Source of the DNA: Gracilaria gracilis
Lineage: Eukaryota; Rhodophyta; Florideophyceae; Gracilariales; Gracilariaceae
Assembly (NCBI GenBank): GCA_030374805.1
Contig: JARGSG010000193.1
Span: forward strand, 372,001 to 436,000
Length of the DNA: 64,000 bases
Reading direction: 5' to 3'
Part shown: one piece after another, positions 1 through 11,193 of the stretch
Layout: each line of letters begins with the position of its first letter
Position numbering within the stretch: the first letter of the stretch is position 1
Position numbers and translations under genes: made by a program
The notes under the pieces: model-generated
Database searches by the model: none
What the model saw: the letters and a program-made list of their open reading frames with translations, nothing else
Told to the model about the DNA's origin: nothing

Positions 1-326
1 AATTGAACCGAATCTGACAGCTCTGTCAGCGACCGTTGGAAGCCGATACGAGGACAACCTTTGATTGCGCACAGAACTTAGCCAAGGCATTAGATAAGAC
101 GAACAGGAGAAGAAGCGACGCAGTAAAAACAGAGAGAGCAAGAGGCCAGCGAGAGGAGAGCCCAGCGTTTGTTGCTGACTGACTACCCTTGATCCGTATT
201 CACCCTGACACCGTAGCCCCACGAAAGACGTATTGACATCATGAATGACGATGGCTTTACAACTGTACAGTACTCGAGCGACGTCCGTACCCACTGCTCT
301 TCTCCCCATCCGCAGTCCACCCCGCC

Positions 327-1494
327 ATGGACCAAGGTTTCGAGCTCAACTCCTCCGGCGACGCCGTCTGGCTCTCGGACTGCGCCCGGCGCAACAGCAG
401 CTCGTCGACTTCATCGCGCAGCACCACGCCAATATCTGCACGCTCACCATCGTCAATGACGACGTCGAGTCGCGCACCGTGCTCAACTTCGGTCGCGCGG
501 GCGAGATGCCCAATCTCAAGCGCCTCAACCTCAGCTGCGTGCGCATGAGAGCCATTGCCTTCTCCGCGTCGCACGCGCCGTGTCTCGAGACGCTACACAT
601 CGACAATCCGATCGGCCCCAAAGGCGATGACTTGATCCTGGACTTGGCCTTGCCGGAGCTGAAGGAGTTGAAGCTTGACTATTGTCGACTGGACAGTCGT
701 TCTGACTTGGGGCTCAGTCTCACCAACTGCCTGTTGGTCCGTCTAGGTTTTTCATCGCCACGCGCTCGCGCTACGGAAAAGAAAGGAGGACGCAAAGGCA
801 AGAGATCGGGCACAGAGGTAGTTCCGCGGTGATGCGGATGCCCCCAGACCTCCTGTGGAGAGTCTGGAATTGTTTATTAAGTAGACGTTCTCAACCTGCC
901 ACCTACGATTCGTAGGTGGCAGTGCTTCTGATTCAAACTTGAATCTGCGTGGGCTGCTTGCGTGCAATTTGCATTTAGCAACCCAGCTTTTGGAGGTGCA
1001 ACTGCTGTCAAGATCGCCTTGTCTGCAAGGTGGATCAACACTGCCCCAAGCTACAGCGCTTCCTGTCGCACAAGATGTGGTTTGTGTACGGTCCCAATTA
1101 CATGGTGTTACCGAACTGCAAGTTGTTTGTGTTGACGGGGTCAGATGGGACGGGGCAGATTGAGATTCTGTCTGCGCCCAATCTCCAGACGGTGAATCTT
1201 GCATGTTGTTATGACATTTGGCGTTTCCGGATCTGGGAAATTAACAAACGCATCACGGAGAACGACGTGAAGAGCGTGAACGGGAAGAGGAACCAGAGCC
1301 CGAATCGAATCGTGCGCCTGTGGTTTGGAAACGCCATGGATTCTCTGGAGCACCGGCCACAGCTATATTATATGTCGTCATTGCCGCAGTGTACAGTCTC
1401 CCATTTCAATGTGGATTTAAGAGAGGACTCAATTACGGAAGCTGAAGGTACCAGAGTTCATCTTACGAAGGAAGCAGTTTTGTTCATGGATTAA
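327..1494 (+). pseudogene. Leucine-rich-repeat protein gene, decayed
   Basis: The likely start is the ATG at 327, whose first residues read MDQGFELNSSGDAVWLSDCA. The protein-like signal then moves to another frame at about 380-400. There it gives LRR-type text such as MPNLKRLNLS and CLETLHIDNP, then LPELKELKLDYCRL, up to about 745. From about 939 to 1035 a further frame carries LRR-like text, and from about 1030 to the stop at 1494 another gives ILSAPNLQTVNLACC. LRR proteins are usually protein-binding scaffolds; no F-box or kinase domain is visible. At least three frame changes and a perfect hairpin at 896-922 lie inside the coding stretch, so this is best read as a pseudogene. Several short introns are a less likely alternative. 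Confidence 0.5.
896..922. repeat. Perfect 13-bp inverted repeat
   Basis: Two 13-bp arms (CTGCCACCTACGA and its reverse complement) flank a single central T. The hairpin lies in the disrupted middle of the LRR gene, where no coding signal is visible on either side for about 100 bp. Confidence 0.8.
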
Positions 1495-1616
1495 CGCTCT
1501 GCTATTCACGGAAGAAGCTTCTGTTCTTTATGTAGCGGTGAAACGAAGTTTGTAAACCCGAAATGCCTTTCTCGGCGCGGCACTTGGAACTCAGAATACT
1601 GGCTGTCCTTTACTCA

Positions 1617-1650
1617 TGAGCCTCAATTCATGACAATGAATTGAGGCTCA
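1617..1650. repeat. Perfect 15-bp hairpin downstream of the LRR gene
   Basis: The arms TGAGCCTCAATTCAT and their exact complement enclose the loop GACA. It lies 123 bp after the LRR stop codon, so it could act as an RNA 3'-end structure or be a foldback relic. The 1651-1999 stretch after it holds no convincing gene. Confidence 0.8.
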
Positions 1651-1999
1651 TTCTTGTACGACAAATATGACCAACCCCCCTGAGCTTGTGCACAATATCA
1701 CCAAAATGAAACAGAACTGGTTGTCCGAAACTGTCCAACTTGACTCCCTCGTAGTAGGGCGGGGAGAAGCAGCCGGCCGTTGTTTTGTCCCGACCGTTGA
1801 GTGGAACGTTTGGACGCCCTGTGACACGCAAAGTTACTCCATGGTGATTGTGACCGTCTTACAACGAATACTCCATGGTGCCCGCCTCCAATGCCCCACG
1901 TTATTGTTATTCTTCTTCTTTTTATGAAACGAGTACGCTAATTATCTCGTACGCTGGGGTTTGCTAAGAACCCCATCAACCACAGCCCTGCAAGGAGTG

Positions 2000-2212
2000 T
2001 TATCGATATTTCTCGCAGGTGGAAACGTTGCAACAAAGACCAGAGCAGCACGAAACCTCCCGATAGCGACCACATACCTGACGACTGCGTCCACATGACT
2101 TGCAAGAAAGCCCGTCACAAAACAGGCCTTGGCAGCACTGGAACTCATTCTGAGGCACACAAAAGTCATATTTGTGCCCGCAGCGTGCTGTAGCCACCCG
2201 ACTGCGCGATAA
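2000..2212 (-). CDS. Cysteine-rich two-module peptide, probable last exon
   Basis: This open stretch has no ATG: it runs from a stop at 2213-2215 to the stop at 2000, so it is probably a 3' exon. AG acceptor dinucleotides lie just upstream and within its start. The translation has two parallel modules with the pattern C-x7-CC-xGLx-C-x4-C: one contains FQCCQGLFCDGLSC and the other VSCCSGLCCNVSTC. The regular spacing over about 60 residues is hard to get by chance and suggests a disulfide-stabilised, probably secreted peptide. I found no signal-peptide exon upstream. The function is unknown; it could also be a remnant of a larger secreted protein. Confidence 0.35.
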   Translation of the reverse strand, partial: LSRSRVATARCGHKYDFCVPQNEFQCCQGLFCDGLSCKSCGRSRQVCGRYREVSCCSGLCCNVSTCEKYR

Positions 2213-2215
2213 TTA

Positions 2216-2997
2216 AATCTGCTTGTAGAGCCTGTGCCAAAGCGTAAGAGTCAGGGGGAAACCGACAAATGCTATGAACGCGATCATTGATGATTCTGAT
2301 CGCTGCCGTCAAAGCACAGATTTCAGTTGCATTTGAGTTTGTCGATCAACAAAGCCGACTTTTTGTCTCCCAAATGTTTCTCGCTCCCCTGAACGTTCAA
2401 CCATGACCGACCTCAAGAGTTCAACTGTTTTGAAGAAAGTTTGTCATTCTCTTTCTTCCAGTCCCAATGAGATTTCTGTTCATTAGCGTTTTCCGCCCGC
2501 CATCCCTCGCCATTTCTGCCACCTCACGATGATGCAAAGTAAGTTCTCTTATCAGAAGAGGGAGCGTTGGAAAACAGAAAGCCGAAACAGAAACACGAGA
2601 AGCGTGGTCTTAGCGTCCAAGAATCTCAGTGATGACAGCTGCTTGGGCAGCGTGCTGGAGGATGCGTCACAATTGGCCTTGAGAACAAGTCGCAATAGCG
2701 TACAAGTCTGGGCAATTCCCAAATGGAACACGCAAATGCACTCGTCCTGATGACAAAAGCACTGGCCGGAACTATGCATCATATGCTGTCCAAAAACGTT
2801 TCACGTCTTCTACGTACCAAGGGTAGTTTTCCAAATCAATATCACCACACGCTGCCACCGTGCCATCGTGTACCCATGTTCAAACGTGGCTAGCGTGAGT
2901 ATATACCTGAGCTTACACTTGTGCCCATCGTGAGCATCTGTGCTCGGAGGAAGTGACTGTGGTGCTCAGAGCATCTCCACCGGTAGAGGCAAACGAG
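2216..2997. other. Gene-free stretch
   Basis: Only short overlapping open frames without recognisable domains or compositional support are seen here. The stretch ends where the left repeat of the tyrosine-recombinase retrotransposon begins. Confidence 0.5.
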
Positions 2998-3222
2998 TAA
3001 TAGTATTTCGAGGCACGAAGAAGCAGTTTTAGCGACATCCGTGAGAGCGCTGGACACGTTTGCTGGTTCTCGGCGGCGGCTAGCTCTTCACCTCTCTGAG
3101 TGAAGGGAACACGCCGTCGCGTGATCGAGCCACCTCCGCAACCATCGCCGCGCTCTCAGGAGTGTCCTTTACCTGCGCCGACCAGGCCGCAGTGCTTCTT
3201 TGGTCTTAGCCCAGCGCAGTCG
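2998..3222 (+). repeat. Split direct repeat A1, left end
   Basis: It begins TAATAGTATTT and matches 20540-20752 for over 200 bp with scattered differences. Shared words include GGTTCTCGGCGGCGGCTAGC and CAACCATCGCCGCGCTCT. It marks the left boundary of the tyrosine-recombinase element. Confidence 0.85.
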
Positions 3223-4400
3223 AGATTCGTCCACCGCCGTCGAACTGGCCCACCGTGTATCGGACACATTTGCAACGACAGAAATGCAGCGCAACGAGAG
3301 AAATATTCATCACTGCCGCAGAAACATGCTTCGTTCACAACATTTACTGTGGAATCTTAACGAGAGACGGACTGCTGTGCCAGAGGCACGCAGATCACAA
3401 ATAGAACGAGAAAAACGCAAAAAGAAGCACGACAAAAAGCAGCGCATGAAACATACAAGCCGCAGTAACAGACACGCACTTGTCGTCAAGATTAAAGCCG
3501 AAGCGTTACGGCTGCAATTTCAAGTTATATCTTCGTCACACAGTCCACAGAGTGCTCCACAATCAGAATCTACTCCCACCTCAGACATCGTAGACCATAC
3601 AAACGTGTGGAGCAACGCCTTTGGCGGGAAAAGCGCAAGCTCACGAAGACGTTCGGAATCTTCCCCTCGATAGGGCAGCACAGCGAACGGAGCACTCCGG
3701 GAATGACACAGCTAAGCCGGGTGTAAATCCGAGGTCAAACCACCACGACAAGCGTCGGAGCGTGAGGCTGGTTAGTAGTCGGTAGAGATCCAAGTGTTCA
3801 CACGGTCACGAGATGAGTCCTCGAAAGAGAGTAGCACGGCAACGACAAGGTGTCGGAAACGGGCCACTGCGAACAGGGCAAAAAGGAAAACCCAAAAAAA
3901 GGAAAAGGCAAGCCACCAGAGTGGAGGGAAAAAGAGAGAGTAAAGCAAACCCAATACAGAGGCGAGTATACGACAATAGGTCGGAACGAGACACACAAAT
4001 AGTGGTTATACTCTAAGCGCCACAAGGGTGGGTAACTATACGTGAACAACGCGGTCGTCACTCCACTTGGAGGTGAACAGTCCGCGAAGGCGTGATAGTT
4101 AGAGCCAGAAGCCCTTGCTTAGCAAGGGGCCATTTACTTGGGGGAGCGACGCTCAACCCTCTAAGTACTGAGCTCGGCGCACCACTGACAGTGGGTGCGC
4201 CGGGCAAAATAATCTATAAAATATCTGAGTAAATACAGCAATGCTGGGTGCACTGCCTCCGGCATATCCGTGCTACACGTGTGCTAGTCACACCCGCTAA
4301 GCGGCGCCTCGAGCCGTACAATCCACGTGTACATGTGTGGAAATTACCTCAGCGAGGCGATACGCTAATAGCGGTGTAGCTCATATATATCTACTAACGC
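3223..4400 (+). other. Leader region of the tyrosine-recombinase element
   Basis: This stretch between repeat A1 and the recombinase holds lysine/arginine-rich open frames (for example within 3200-3673) without a recognisable domain. It also holds two short GC-rich inverted repeats: GCCCTTGCTTAGCAAGGGGC near 4110 and GCGCACC...GGTGCGC near 4176-4200. They may be structural RNA elements of the retrotransposon leader. Confidence 0.4.
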
Positions 4401-5553
4401 ATGATGCGGAAATTAACTAAGTACCTCAAATCGCCTCCAAGGAGTGTTGTCCTTCAAAACGCAGGATGCGCAAACAACCTTCCACCATTAATAGCAACTC
4501 CAGAGGATGTGCGCATTACAGAGCCGACTTGGCAAACCAGCACAGCATACCTGCGTAGTGCTCCGCTCTCACAACCATGGTTGAATGACCTTACCTTTCT
4601 AACTTCTCCAGATCGTTTCTTCACAGATTTTCCTCTGCTTCCGTCATGTGAAAACAATCAAACTCGTTCGAGATACAGCCTTGCTCTCGAAAACTTTAAA
4701 AGGTCTTTCGCTCAATCTTACTCCCCTTCACTCACCATCGATCAACACATCGCTCTGTACATCAACCACAGGTATCTTCAGAATCCGCGACCCCGGTCAG
4801 AAGCAGGAAATGGAAAACCTTATCTGCATGATATTGGTCATATACCTATCGTTAAAACAGGAACTTTCAATGTCCAGAAAGTGCTTACAAGGTTGGGCAC
4901 ACATTAAACCATCCCAATCAGCTGTACCGCTCACGAGACAGCTGGCTCTTGCATTTGCGTACAAGCTTATCTCTGCAACTCCATCTTACCAAGAAATTGC
5001 AGCTATTATCCTCTTCTCCTACTCCGCTTATCTGAGAGCCGGAGAAGCTCTACAGCTCCGATGGGAAGACCGCGCCTTTCCAACCGACGTTCGCATATCA
5101 AGCTTTGGACCCGAAGCAGCGGGTGTAAACATTAAGGACGCCAAGACCTCTAGAAGAACTGGACGACTTCAATTTGTGCCGATATATGACAAAGACATCA
5201 TTCGTTTCCTGCAGCACTACCGAACAGCCAACTCCCATAACGAATATTTCGCTCGCAAAACATCTTGCCGTTCATATCTTCACCACGTCAAGAGAGTGGC
5301 GTCAACCTACAACTTATCCGACACAAAATTCACCACACATTCCGCGCGTATCGGTAAGGCCACAGACGATTACGTGAACCAAATGCCGGTCAATCAAATA
5401 GCGATAAACGGACGTTGGCGGTCGCTGAACTCTCTTCGCGGATACCTAGAAAACGGGCGTTCCTGGCTTCTCAACATCGGAATACCAGAAGAGGACCAAT
5501 CGAACATCCGTGCAAACGCTAATCAATTGCTGGCGCTCATTAGCAATAACTGA
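4401..5553 (+). mobile_element. Tyrosine recombinase region of the YR retrotransposon, broken
   Basis: The C-terminal half carries the tyrosine-recombinase signature. The first catalytic arginine is in YLRAGEALQLRW, the HxxR box in HSARIG, a GRW motif follows, and the likely nucleophile tyrosine is in RGYLENG. The N-terminal part resembles the SAM-like core-binding domain of phage-type integrases. Such enzymes insert the circular DNA form of DIRS-order retroelements by strand exchange instead of with a DDE integrase, which explains why no target duplication is expected at the element ends. The region has about one break. It lies upstream of the gag-like and RT parts, the order reported for VIPER-type elements; most DIRS and Ngaro elements place it last. 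Confidence 0.8.
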
Positions 5554-5813
5554 GTAGGGACACGGCGCGTGCCTTCAAACCACTGTCATCCCCAACGGTC
5601 ACAACCATGGTCATTGAAGACAGACATCCGCACAGGATTATACCACAGTTCCCGTCGGGTTCACCAAACCCCAACCACGATCACACTCACTGCAGCCCCC
5701 ATATATAATTCCCCCCTTCTCCCTTCCGTCCAGAGAAGCCACCAAACCCGGAGCTCCGTTCACCAGCACCTACGGCGTACAACACCGACACCCCTCTCTA
5801 TCAAGCTGTAGCA

Positions 5814-6965
5814 ATGGCAACCAGCAGCAACCCTTCTAATCCTGGGCCCGCCAACAACGCTCACGCCGACCAACCAACTCCACCGCCAACATTTGGGTCT
5901 CTGAAATCGAAGGATCCCATATACTTTCTCACATCCCTCTCCAACCAACAACTTTTCCAGATTATACAGTCTGCTCCGCAAGGAACACGCAACCAACTAG
6001 CCGCAACCACACCTAAGCCCAAACTGCTTGCAGAAGTCTTCCGTTTGAGAGATATAGAGCAGCACAGCCAACAACAATCTAGCCCAGCACAAGACCTCGC
6101 CACTCTAATGTCTTCGAACCCAACTCAGCTGCGTACCATGGCGCGCGATCAACCAAGTGCCCTGAAGAAACTAATGGAATCAGCACTCACCGCTGCCAGT
6201 TCCCTCCAACCACGTGAGATCCCAGAAAATCCCATTGAAGCCGCATCCATAGCTATCGAATGGCAGTTCTTGTCATACCGCCAAACACACCCGCAAGCAG
6301 CCCTCCGTGCGGATACTGCGCCACCAGCACAAGGCCCGAGCACATTGGCCAATCTTTTAGCCCGCCCAATCCACGAGCCTCCGCCATCGATTTTTCTGGA
6401 CTCTTCGGACGACGAGTCCGATCGCCAAAGCAACCCCAACCCAAGGAAGAAACAAAAGGCCCTCATCCGGCCCAAGAATTTCACCATAGGGCTGCTCTCG
6501 GCTGAGGACCAAACACTCAATTCATACCCGGGAAAAGCCGTGTCCTCCGCCAGTGTCATGGTGGAGGATCTTATGGGCCCCTCGATTCTGAACCGCCTCA
6601 CAGCGGGAGGAACAGATATACCCACGTACCTGAGGCAGGGGTTTCAGCACTGGAGGCGGTCCGCCTCTGGGCAGCCCCAAGCGGCGGAAATGGAAGCCGT
6701 GAGTCTTGGCCGGATGATCCACCTAGAGCTCCTCACCCACGACACCCCTCGCGAAGCGTTGAGCTCGCGCCCATCCTTGGAAGTAGGACTTCGATGCCTG
6801 TTTGCTTTACTTTTTGTAGAGGAATCGGTTGCCAAAGAAGACTTTCCAGACCGCAAGTCGGCATGGAACACTGCGGTTCATCTGCTGGAGGCCGTCCCCA
6901 ACGGAACGGTCATGTCGCAACATCTCGAGGAGAAGGTCACCCGGAGCATGTCACTCCAAAAGAGG
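5814..6965 (+). mobile_element. Gag-like region of the YR retrotransposon, cut by a chromovirus
   Basis: A long open region begins at the ATG at 5814 and encodes a proline-, serine- and glutamine-rich N-terminus, an acidic stretch with DSSDDESD, and a helical segment (roughly 230-380) without a known signature. It is called gag-like from its place between recombinase and RT and from its composition, not from a recognised domain. The chromovirus LTR begins immediately after it, and the tail that continues past 6966 is LTR sequence, not element protein. The five bases AGAGG at 6961-6965 are the chromovirus target site. Confidence 0.55.
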
Positions 6966-7507
6966 TGTGGTATAATGCACAAAAATGAGAGAGTCCGAAG
7001 CGGTCTTGAGACGGGAGCGGCGGCAGCGTACAGTCTTGTGACTGTAATGAATCCGAACGGAGAGAAGGGGCGGAAGCACCGGGCTGTCGAAGGGAGAGTG
7101 GACGATTGGTATCACCAGGCACGTACAGGAACGTGTGGAAGGGTACGAACGGTCTGAGAAACCCAATAAAGAGGTAGCCGTGCGGTCTATCGTGAGTGCA
7201 AACTAACGAAGAAGACGTTCGGCAGAAGATGCTTGTCGTTTACGATTGGGGCCTCGGGAGATCCGAACTACAACTAAATATCGGGTCTGGGCCCCATTAC
7301 TAACTACTGTACGATCGGTCTAATTTGCACTATCACTACCAAGTCCGTACACGTGGCCAACTTGTACGCTGTGCCAACCCGTCCGGCACTTGATCACCAA
7401 ATCGTACACGTGGCGGTGCCACGGCACCAGCCCATCGTGCACTACCCCTTCGTACGTGAACGGCTGATCGGATACACCATGCACCAACTCGGGCCCACTA
7501 TACTACA
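6966..7507 (-). repeat. Chromovirus 1 LTR, 3' side in element sense
   Basis: 542 bp, TGTGGTATAATG at the left edge and ACTATACTACA at the right. It matches 17635-18176 apart from about five substitutions. Confidence 0.95.
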
Positions 7508-7521
7508 GATCCCCCTCCTAC
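7508..7521 (-). promoter_or_regulatory. Polypurine tract of chromovirus 1
   Basis: On the minus strand the bases directly next to the LTR read GTAGGAGGGGGATC, a purine run in the position expected for plus-strand DNA priming. This independently confirms that the element is read on the minus strand. Confidence 0.75.
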
Positions 7522-8690
7522 ATTTGCGCTCCGCCCTCCGAGCGCCGCGTAGTTTCGTCAAGTCGCTACGCGTCTGTCCGCATGGTTGAGAGGACGCCAT
7601 AGTGTCCGTTCGGAAATTTTGCCCGGAAAGGGCGGGGCGAAGCCATGCCAAAATTTCCAGAGCGGGAGCGAGGAAAAGGGCCTTGAGTACGTGTGGTAAA
7701 GATCCAAGCCGAGCGGAACGAAACGCACTGGTGCGCGAACGGGAGATCGAAGCCGCTCGAGGCGTGCTCCGGGGTGTGCGCAACCGTTATAACTGTGCAG
7801 ACCGTAGGCACTCGTTCGAGTACCGTCAACGTGCTCGGCCCCGCGTACGTTCAAGTCCGATCGGAAATGTGCATCTCGTCCTGTAGGGCATCCGCGACTG
7901 TCGCCACACGGAGCGTGTCCTGCGGGGCTTCGAAGTCGTCAGCCCCGCCTACCGCGAGGTCTGCACTTGGTGTCATCCGTTCGGTAACACGCAGCACGCG
8001 TGCGTGGAGTCCGTACGGGTTACGGGGAGCCACAGCGTCCGCTTTCGGAAAATTTGCCCAGGATGGGCGGGGCGAAGCCATGCCCGATTTCCCTAAATGG
8101 AGGAGACACCATATGGACGGAACCGTTGGGGACGCTTGCCGTCTTACGTACGAGCGGGCGGGAAGACGGGTACTGACGGCAGCGAAGGCGTGCGTGTATC
8201 CGTGCCTTTCCGTGCGGTTCGTCTCGAAGGAGAACGCCTGATGGAGATCCATTCGCTACACCCGGCACGTCTCGATGGAGGGCGTCTGGCGGGTGGCCGC
8301 GTATTGGCGTGCGCCGCACGTCTCGACGGAGAGCGTACGGCGGGTGATCCCTTAGCGGTCGAACGCGTGTCCGTACGGGTACGCCGTGTCCGAAGCGGTG
8401 GTCCTCTTTCGTAAATGGGGTGGCGGTCGAAGGACCGTCAGTGCTCATTGTGACCATACGGGCGAGCGACCGTACGAATTGGACGCGATGCGACGCCGCG
8501 ACGAAGCGAGTGTATAGTGTATCTCGTGTGCAGTGGGTGGCGGAACATCAGCTCCTGATCCTCCAATAAAAATAAATTGGTCAGCACTGACATTTCGTCC
8601 GCGCGGTGCCTGTACGATGACATAGTCGTCGTGGCGATTCCAAACGGTCGGTAATACCTCAAGTACCGCGTTGTCGTGTTCACCTCCCCC
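7522..8690. other. Chromovirus 1 noncoding region with internal repeats
   Basis: This 1.2-kb stretch lies between the polypurine tract and the accessory frame and contains only overlapping open frames without coding character. A block at about 7601-7660 (CGGGGCGAAGCCATGCC and surroundings) recurs at about 8036-8100. From about 8219 to 8375 a roughly 50-60-bp degenerate unit beginning GTCTCGA-GGAG occurs three times. The CCG-N2-CGG words are frequent here too, for example at 7606-7613 and 7977-7984. Confidence 0.5.
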
Positions 8691-8697
8691 TATAAGA
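8691..8697 (+). promoter_or_regulatory. TATA-like box before the accessory frame
   Basis: TATAAGA lies 26 bp before the ATG at 8717. Transcription starting about 30 bp downstream would favour the second in-frame ATG at 8759. This is inferred from position only. Confidence 0.3.
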
Positions 8698-8716
8698 GTG
8701 CCAGCCAAGCGTCGAC

Positions 8717-10915
8717 ATGCCCGAGTCGGTTCACTCCGTATCCAACCCTACGCACGCAATGGCGCCGACTCCGAGCGGCTCTGGTACACCGTCGACACCT
8801 TTCCGTTCGGTCCCGTTACCGGGTCAGAAGTATGACCATCGCTTCCGTCGCGGTCTTACCGCTCCTCGCCGGAGGAAGCAGGTCCCGCTATCCGTCACGG
8901 AATACGTCCAGAAGGGGTTCTTCGACGGCGAGCGCTTCGCGTCGATTCCGACGGCGCTACCGATGCGGGATATGGCGATTCGCAATCCGAAACGGACAAG
9001 CATCGAAGCTTGGCAAGCCCGCTGGAACCACCTGCCTGGTGTGACCGGACGGAAGAGTGAAGAGACCTACGGGCGGAGTGACATGTTATACCTGCGCTGT
9101 CCGGAGGAGAAGACCTATCAGGAGGCGTTGCAGCGTTTGTTCCACCGCTGCTCATCCGATTCGGGCTTCCCCGAGAAGGACATGAATCCGCTTGGGTTGG
9201 TGATGTTCGAACCGCCGTACGACAAGTTGTACTGGTTGGACCGTCAACGGTGGGGAAGTAATACCGCAACGGAGGCGAGAATCCGAGCGTCTTATGGGTT
9301 CCTGTACAGTTGGCACAACGTCGAGTTCTTTGACGTCCCTGTTCATCGCCGATCGGACTTGTATTGCTCCACAAACGAAGTGTGGACCAGCCTCGATGTG
9401 TCCCGCAACCTATCCGTACCGACTCCGTCCGTGTTGGCTTACCATTCGGAAGAGCTCTTCAAAGGTTCACCCATTCAGGGTGTTGTCCGTCAGGTCGTAT
9501 ATGCCGAGTGGGCGGTGTTTGCTTTTATGGCGTTCCTCCAGGCGGCCCACGAAGGTATCGAGGTCTTCACCCGTGCGAAGGACGAGCGTCTGTACCACAA
9601 GGACGGCCAAACCAAGTACGGGCGGTGGTTTCCGATGCCGTACAAACTGGTATGTATCCTGGCCTAGATGGGAATCCCGAACGTTCTCTGCGGCACCGTG
9701 TTTCCATCGCAGGTCGGTGAGAAACTGTTACAGTACTCGTTGGAGACCGATTGGGACAACACTCCGGGGTTCCTGTCGTACGACTACTACTCCGATACGT
9801 TCCCGGCGATGCCCTCGACCGGATCGGTCGCGACGCCGATCACTCGTGTCCTGAAGGGTCCGGAGAGTCTCCCCCCCTGGCCCTTCAAAACCGTTCCGGA
9901 CTTCTTCCCGCATGGGTTCATGGCGCAGGACTTCGAGGACGTGGCGCCGCTGCCGACTCCAATGGTGACACCCGTTGAGGCGAAGACCGTTGTGGAAGCA
10001 GGAGTACAGGCAGGATCCGGTCGGAAGTCTTGGGACAAATCCGGGTTCGCCATTGAGGACAGCGCCAGCCCGCATTCGGACGGTGATACGCACAAGGCCT
10101 TCATGGCTCTCCGCGCGGCTTGTATTCCGTTCGGCGAAGAGGAACCTGCGACGCTTGACGACGCCCTGTTGGCGGCCCGAGCATGGATGCGCCGTGCGGT
10201 CAACGCCGAGACTGCTCTCCGTGAGCAAGCTCAGGCGCAGCTTAACCTGCTCGGTTACCTCCGGGCCCACTCCTTATTGGTCCTCGCGTCTTACGAGAAG
10301 TCCGTGACGGCTGGTCTGGGTATGGCGCCCGGTGTGGATTGGACGCCGATGTCGACGTTCGCGCCGCCGTTAGTGGAGCTGGTGACCAAATCCTATGAGG
10401 GCATTGCGCAACAGGTCGATGCGGAGCGTATCGTCGACCATATCGTGAAGAACATGCGCCAGGCGGCGGAGTCCTTTTTCAAAGGTGTCGAGCTGGTTGC
10501 GCCCTATATTCCGCCCGGGGAAGGGCCTGAAGGTGAAGGCCAGTCCGGTGACGGTGCAGGGCCGAGCGGTACGAACGCGGCTCCCGAAGGGGAGACTCCG
10601 CAAGAGCAGGTAACCCCTGCGGTCCATGATGTTCCCATGCCGTCTCCGAGTGGAGACCAGGAGGGAACGGAGACCGTTACGGTTGAGGAGGACCTCATAG
10701 AGCCGGCGCCTGCACCCGCAAGCCAATCGGGCAATAAGTCGGGTGGGAAGAAGAAGGTCGTGGCCACTTCGCCGTGGCCTGGGGCCGCCTTGGCGTTCCA
10801 GCCGACAAAGACCGGTTCGAGTTCGCGTGGTGGTTCCGCTGCGGGCCGTGGTACTTCTCCGTGGGGTACCCGTGGGCGTGGTATTACGAAGCCCGGTTGG
10901 AAGAAGACTACTTAG
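8717..10915 (+). mobile_element. Antisense accessory coding region of chromovirus 1
   Basis: A protein-coding region of about 2.2 kb lies on the strand opposite gag-pol, between the integrase end and the polypurine tract. It has about one break. The N-terminal part is globular-looking and basic (RRGLTAPRRRK), with many aromatic residues. A helical alanine-rich middle follows, then a Pro/Ser/Glu-rich linker and an Arg-Gly-rich tail (GRGTSPWGTRGRG) of the kind seen in nucleic-acid-binding proteins. I recognise no family. Extra antisense frames between pol and the 3' LTR are known from some plant Ty3/Gypsy elements. A self-encoded DNA- or RNA-binding factor is a reasonable guess but only that. 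Chromovirus 2 has no equivalent long frame. Confidence 0.6.
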
Positions 10916-11193
10916 TTGACCGTGCGTACTCGTAGCTTTCTTTTCTCCTAAGTAAACTTGTGATTGTTTGTGATGACCTGTGGGCCAATAGCGTGTCGTT
11001 CTGCGTGTGCCGTTGTCGAAAAAGGCGGCGTTTTGTAAAAATCGGAAAGTAATTGACCAAAAGGCGTACGTTGGTGGCGGTTTGCCGCCCAATGATAACG
11101 TATTGGCGGCGCCTTTTGGTGTCCCGTGACGGTTCACCGCTTGCGAGCCAGTACGTACGATCTCGGATCTCGGATCCGGCCCTTTCCCCCTCC

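Noticed and set aside
7442-8457. Open frames on both strands in the chromovirus 1 spacer
   Set aside because: They overlap each other, have no coding character and arise from GC-rich repeats.
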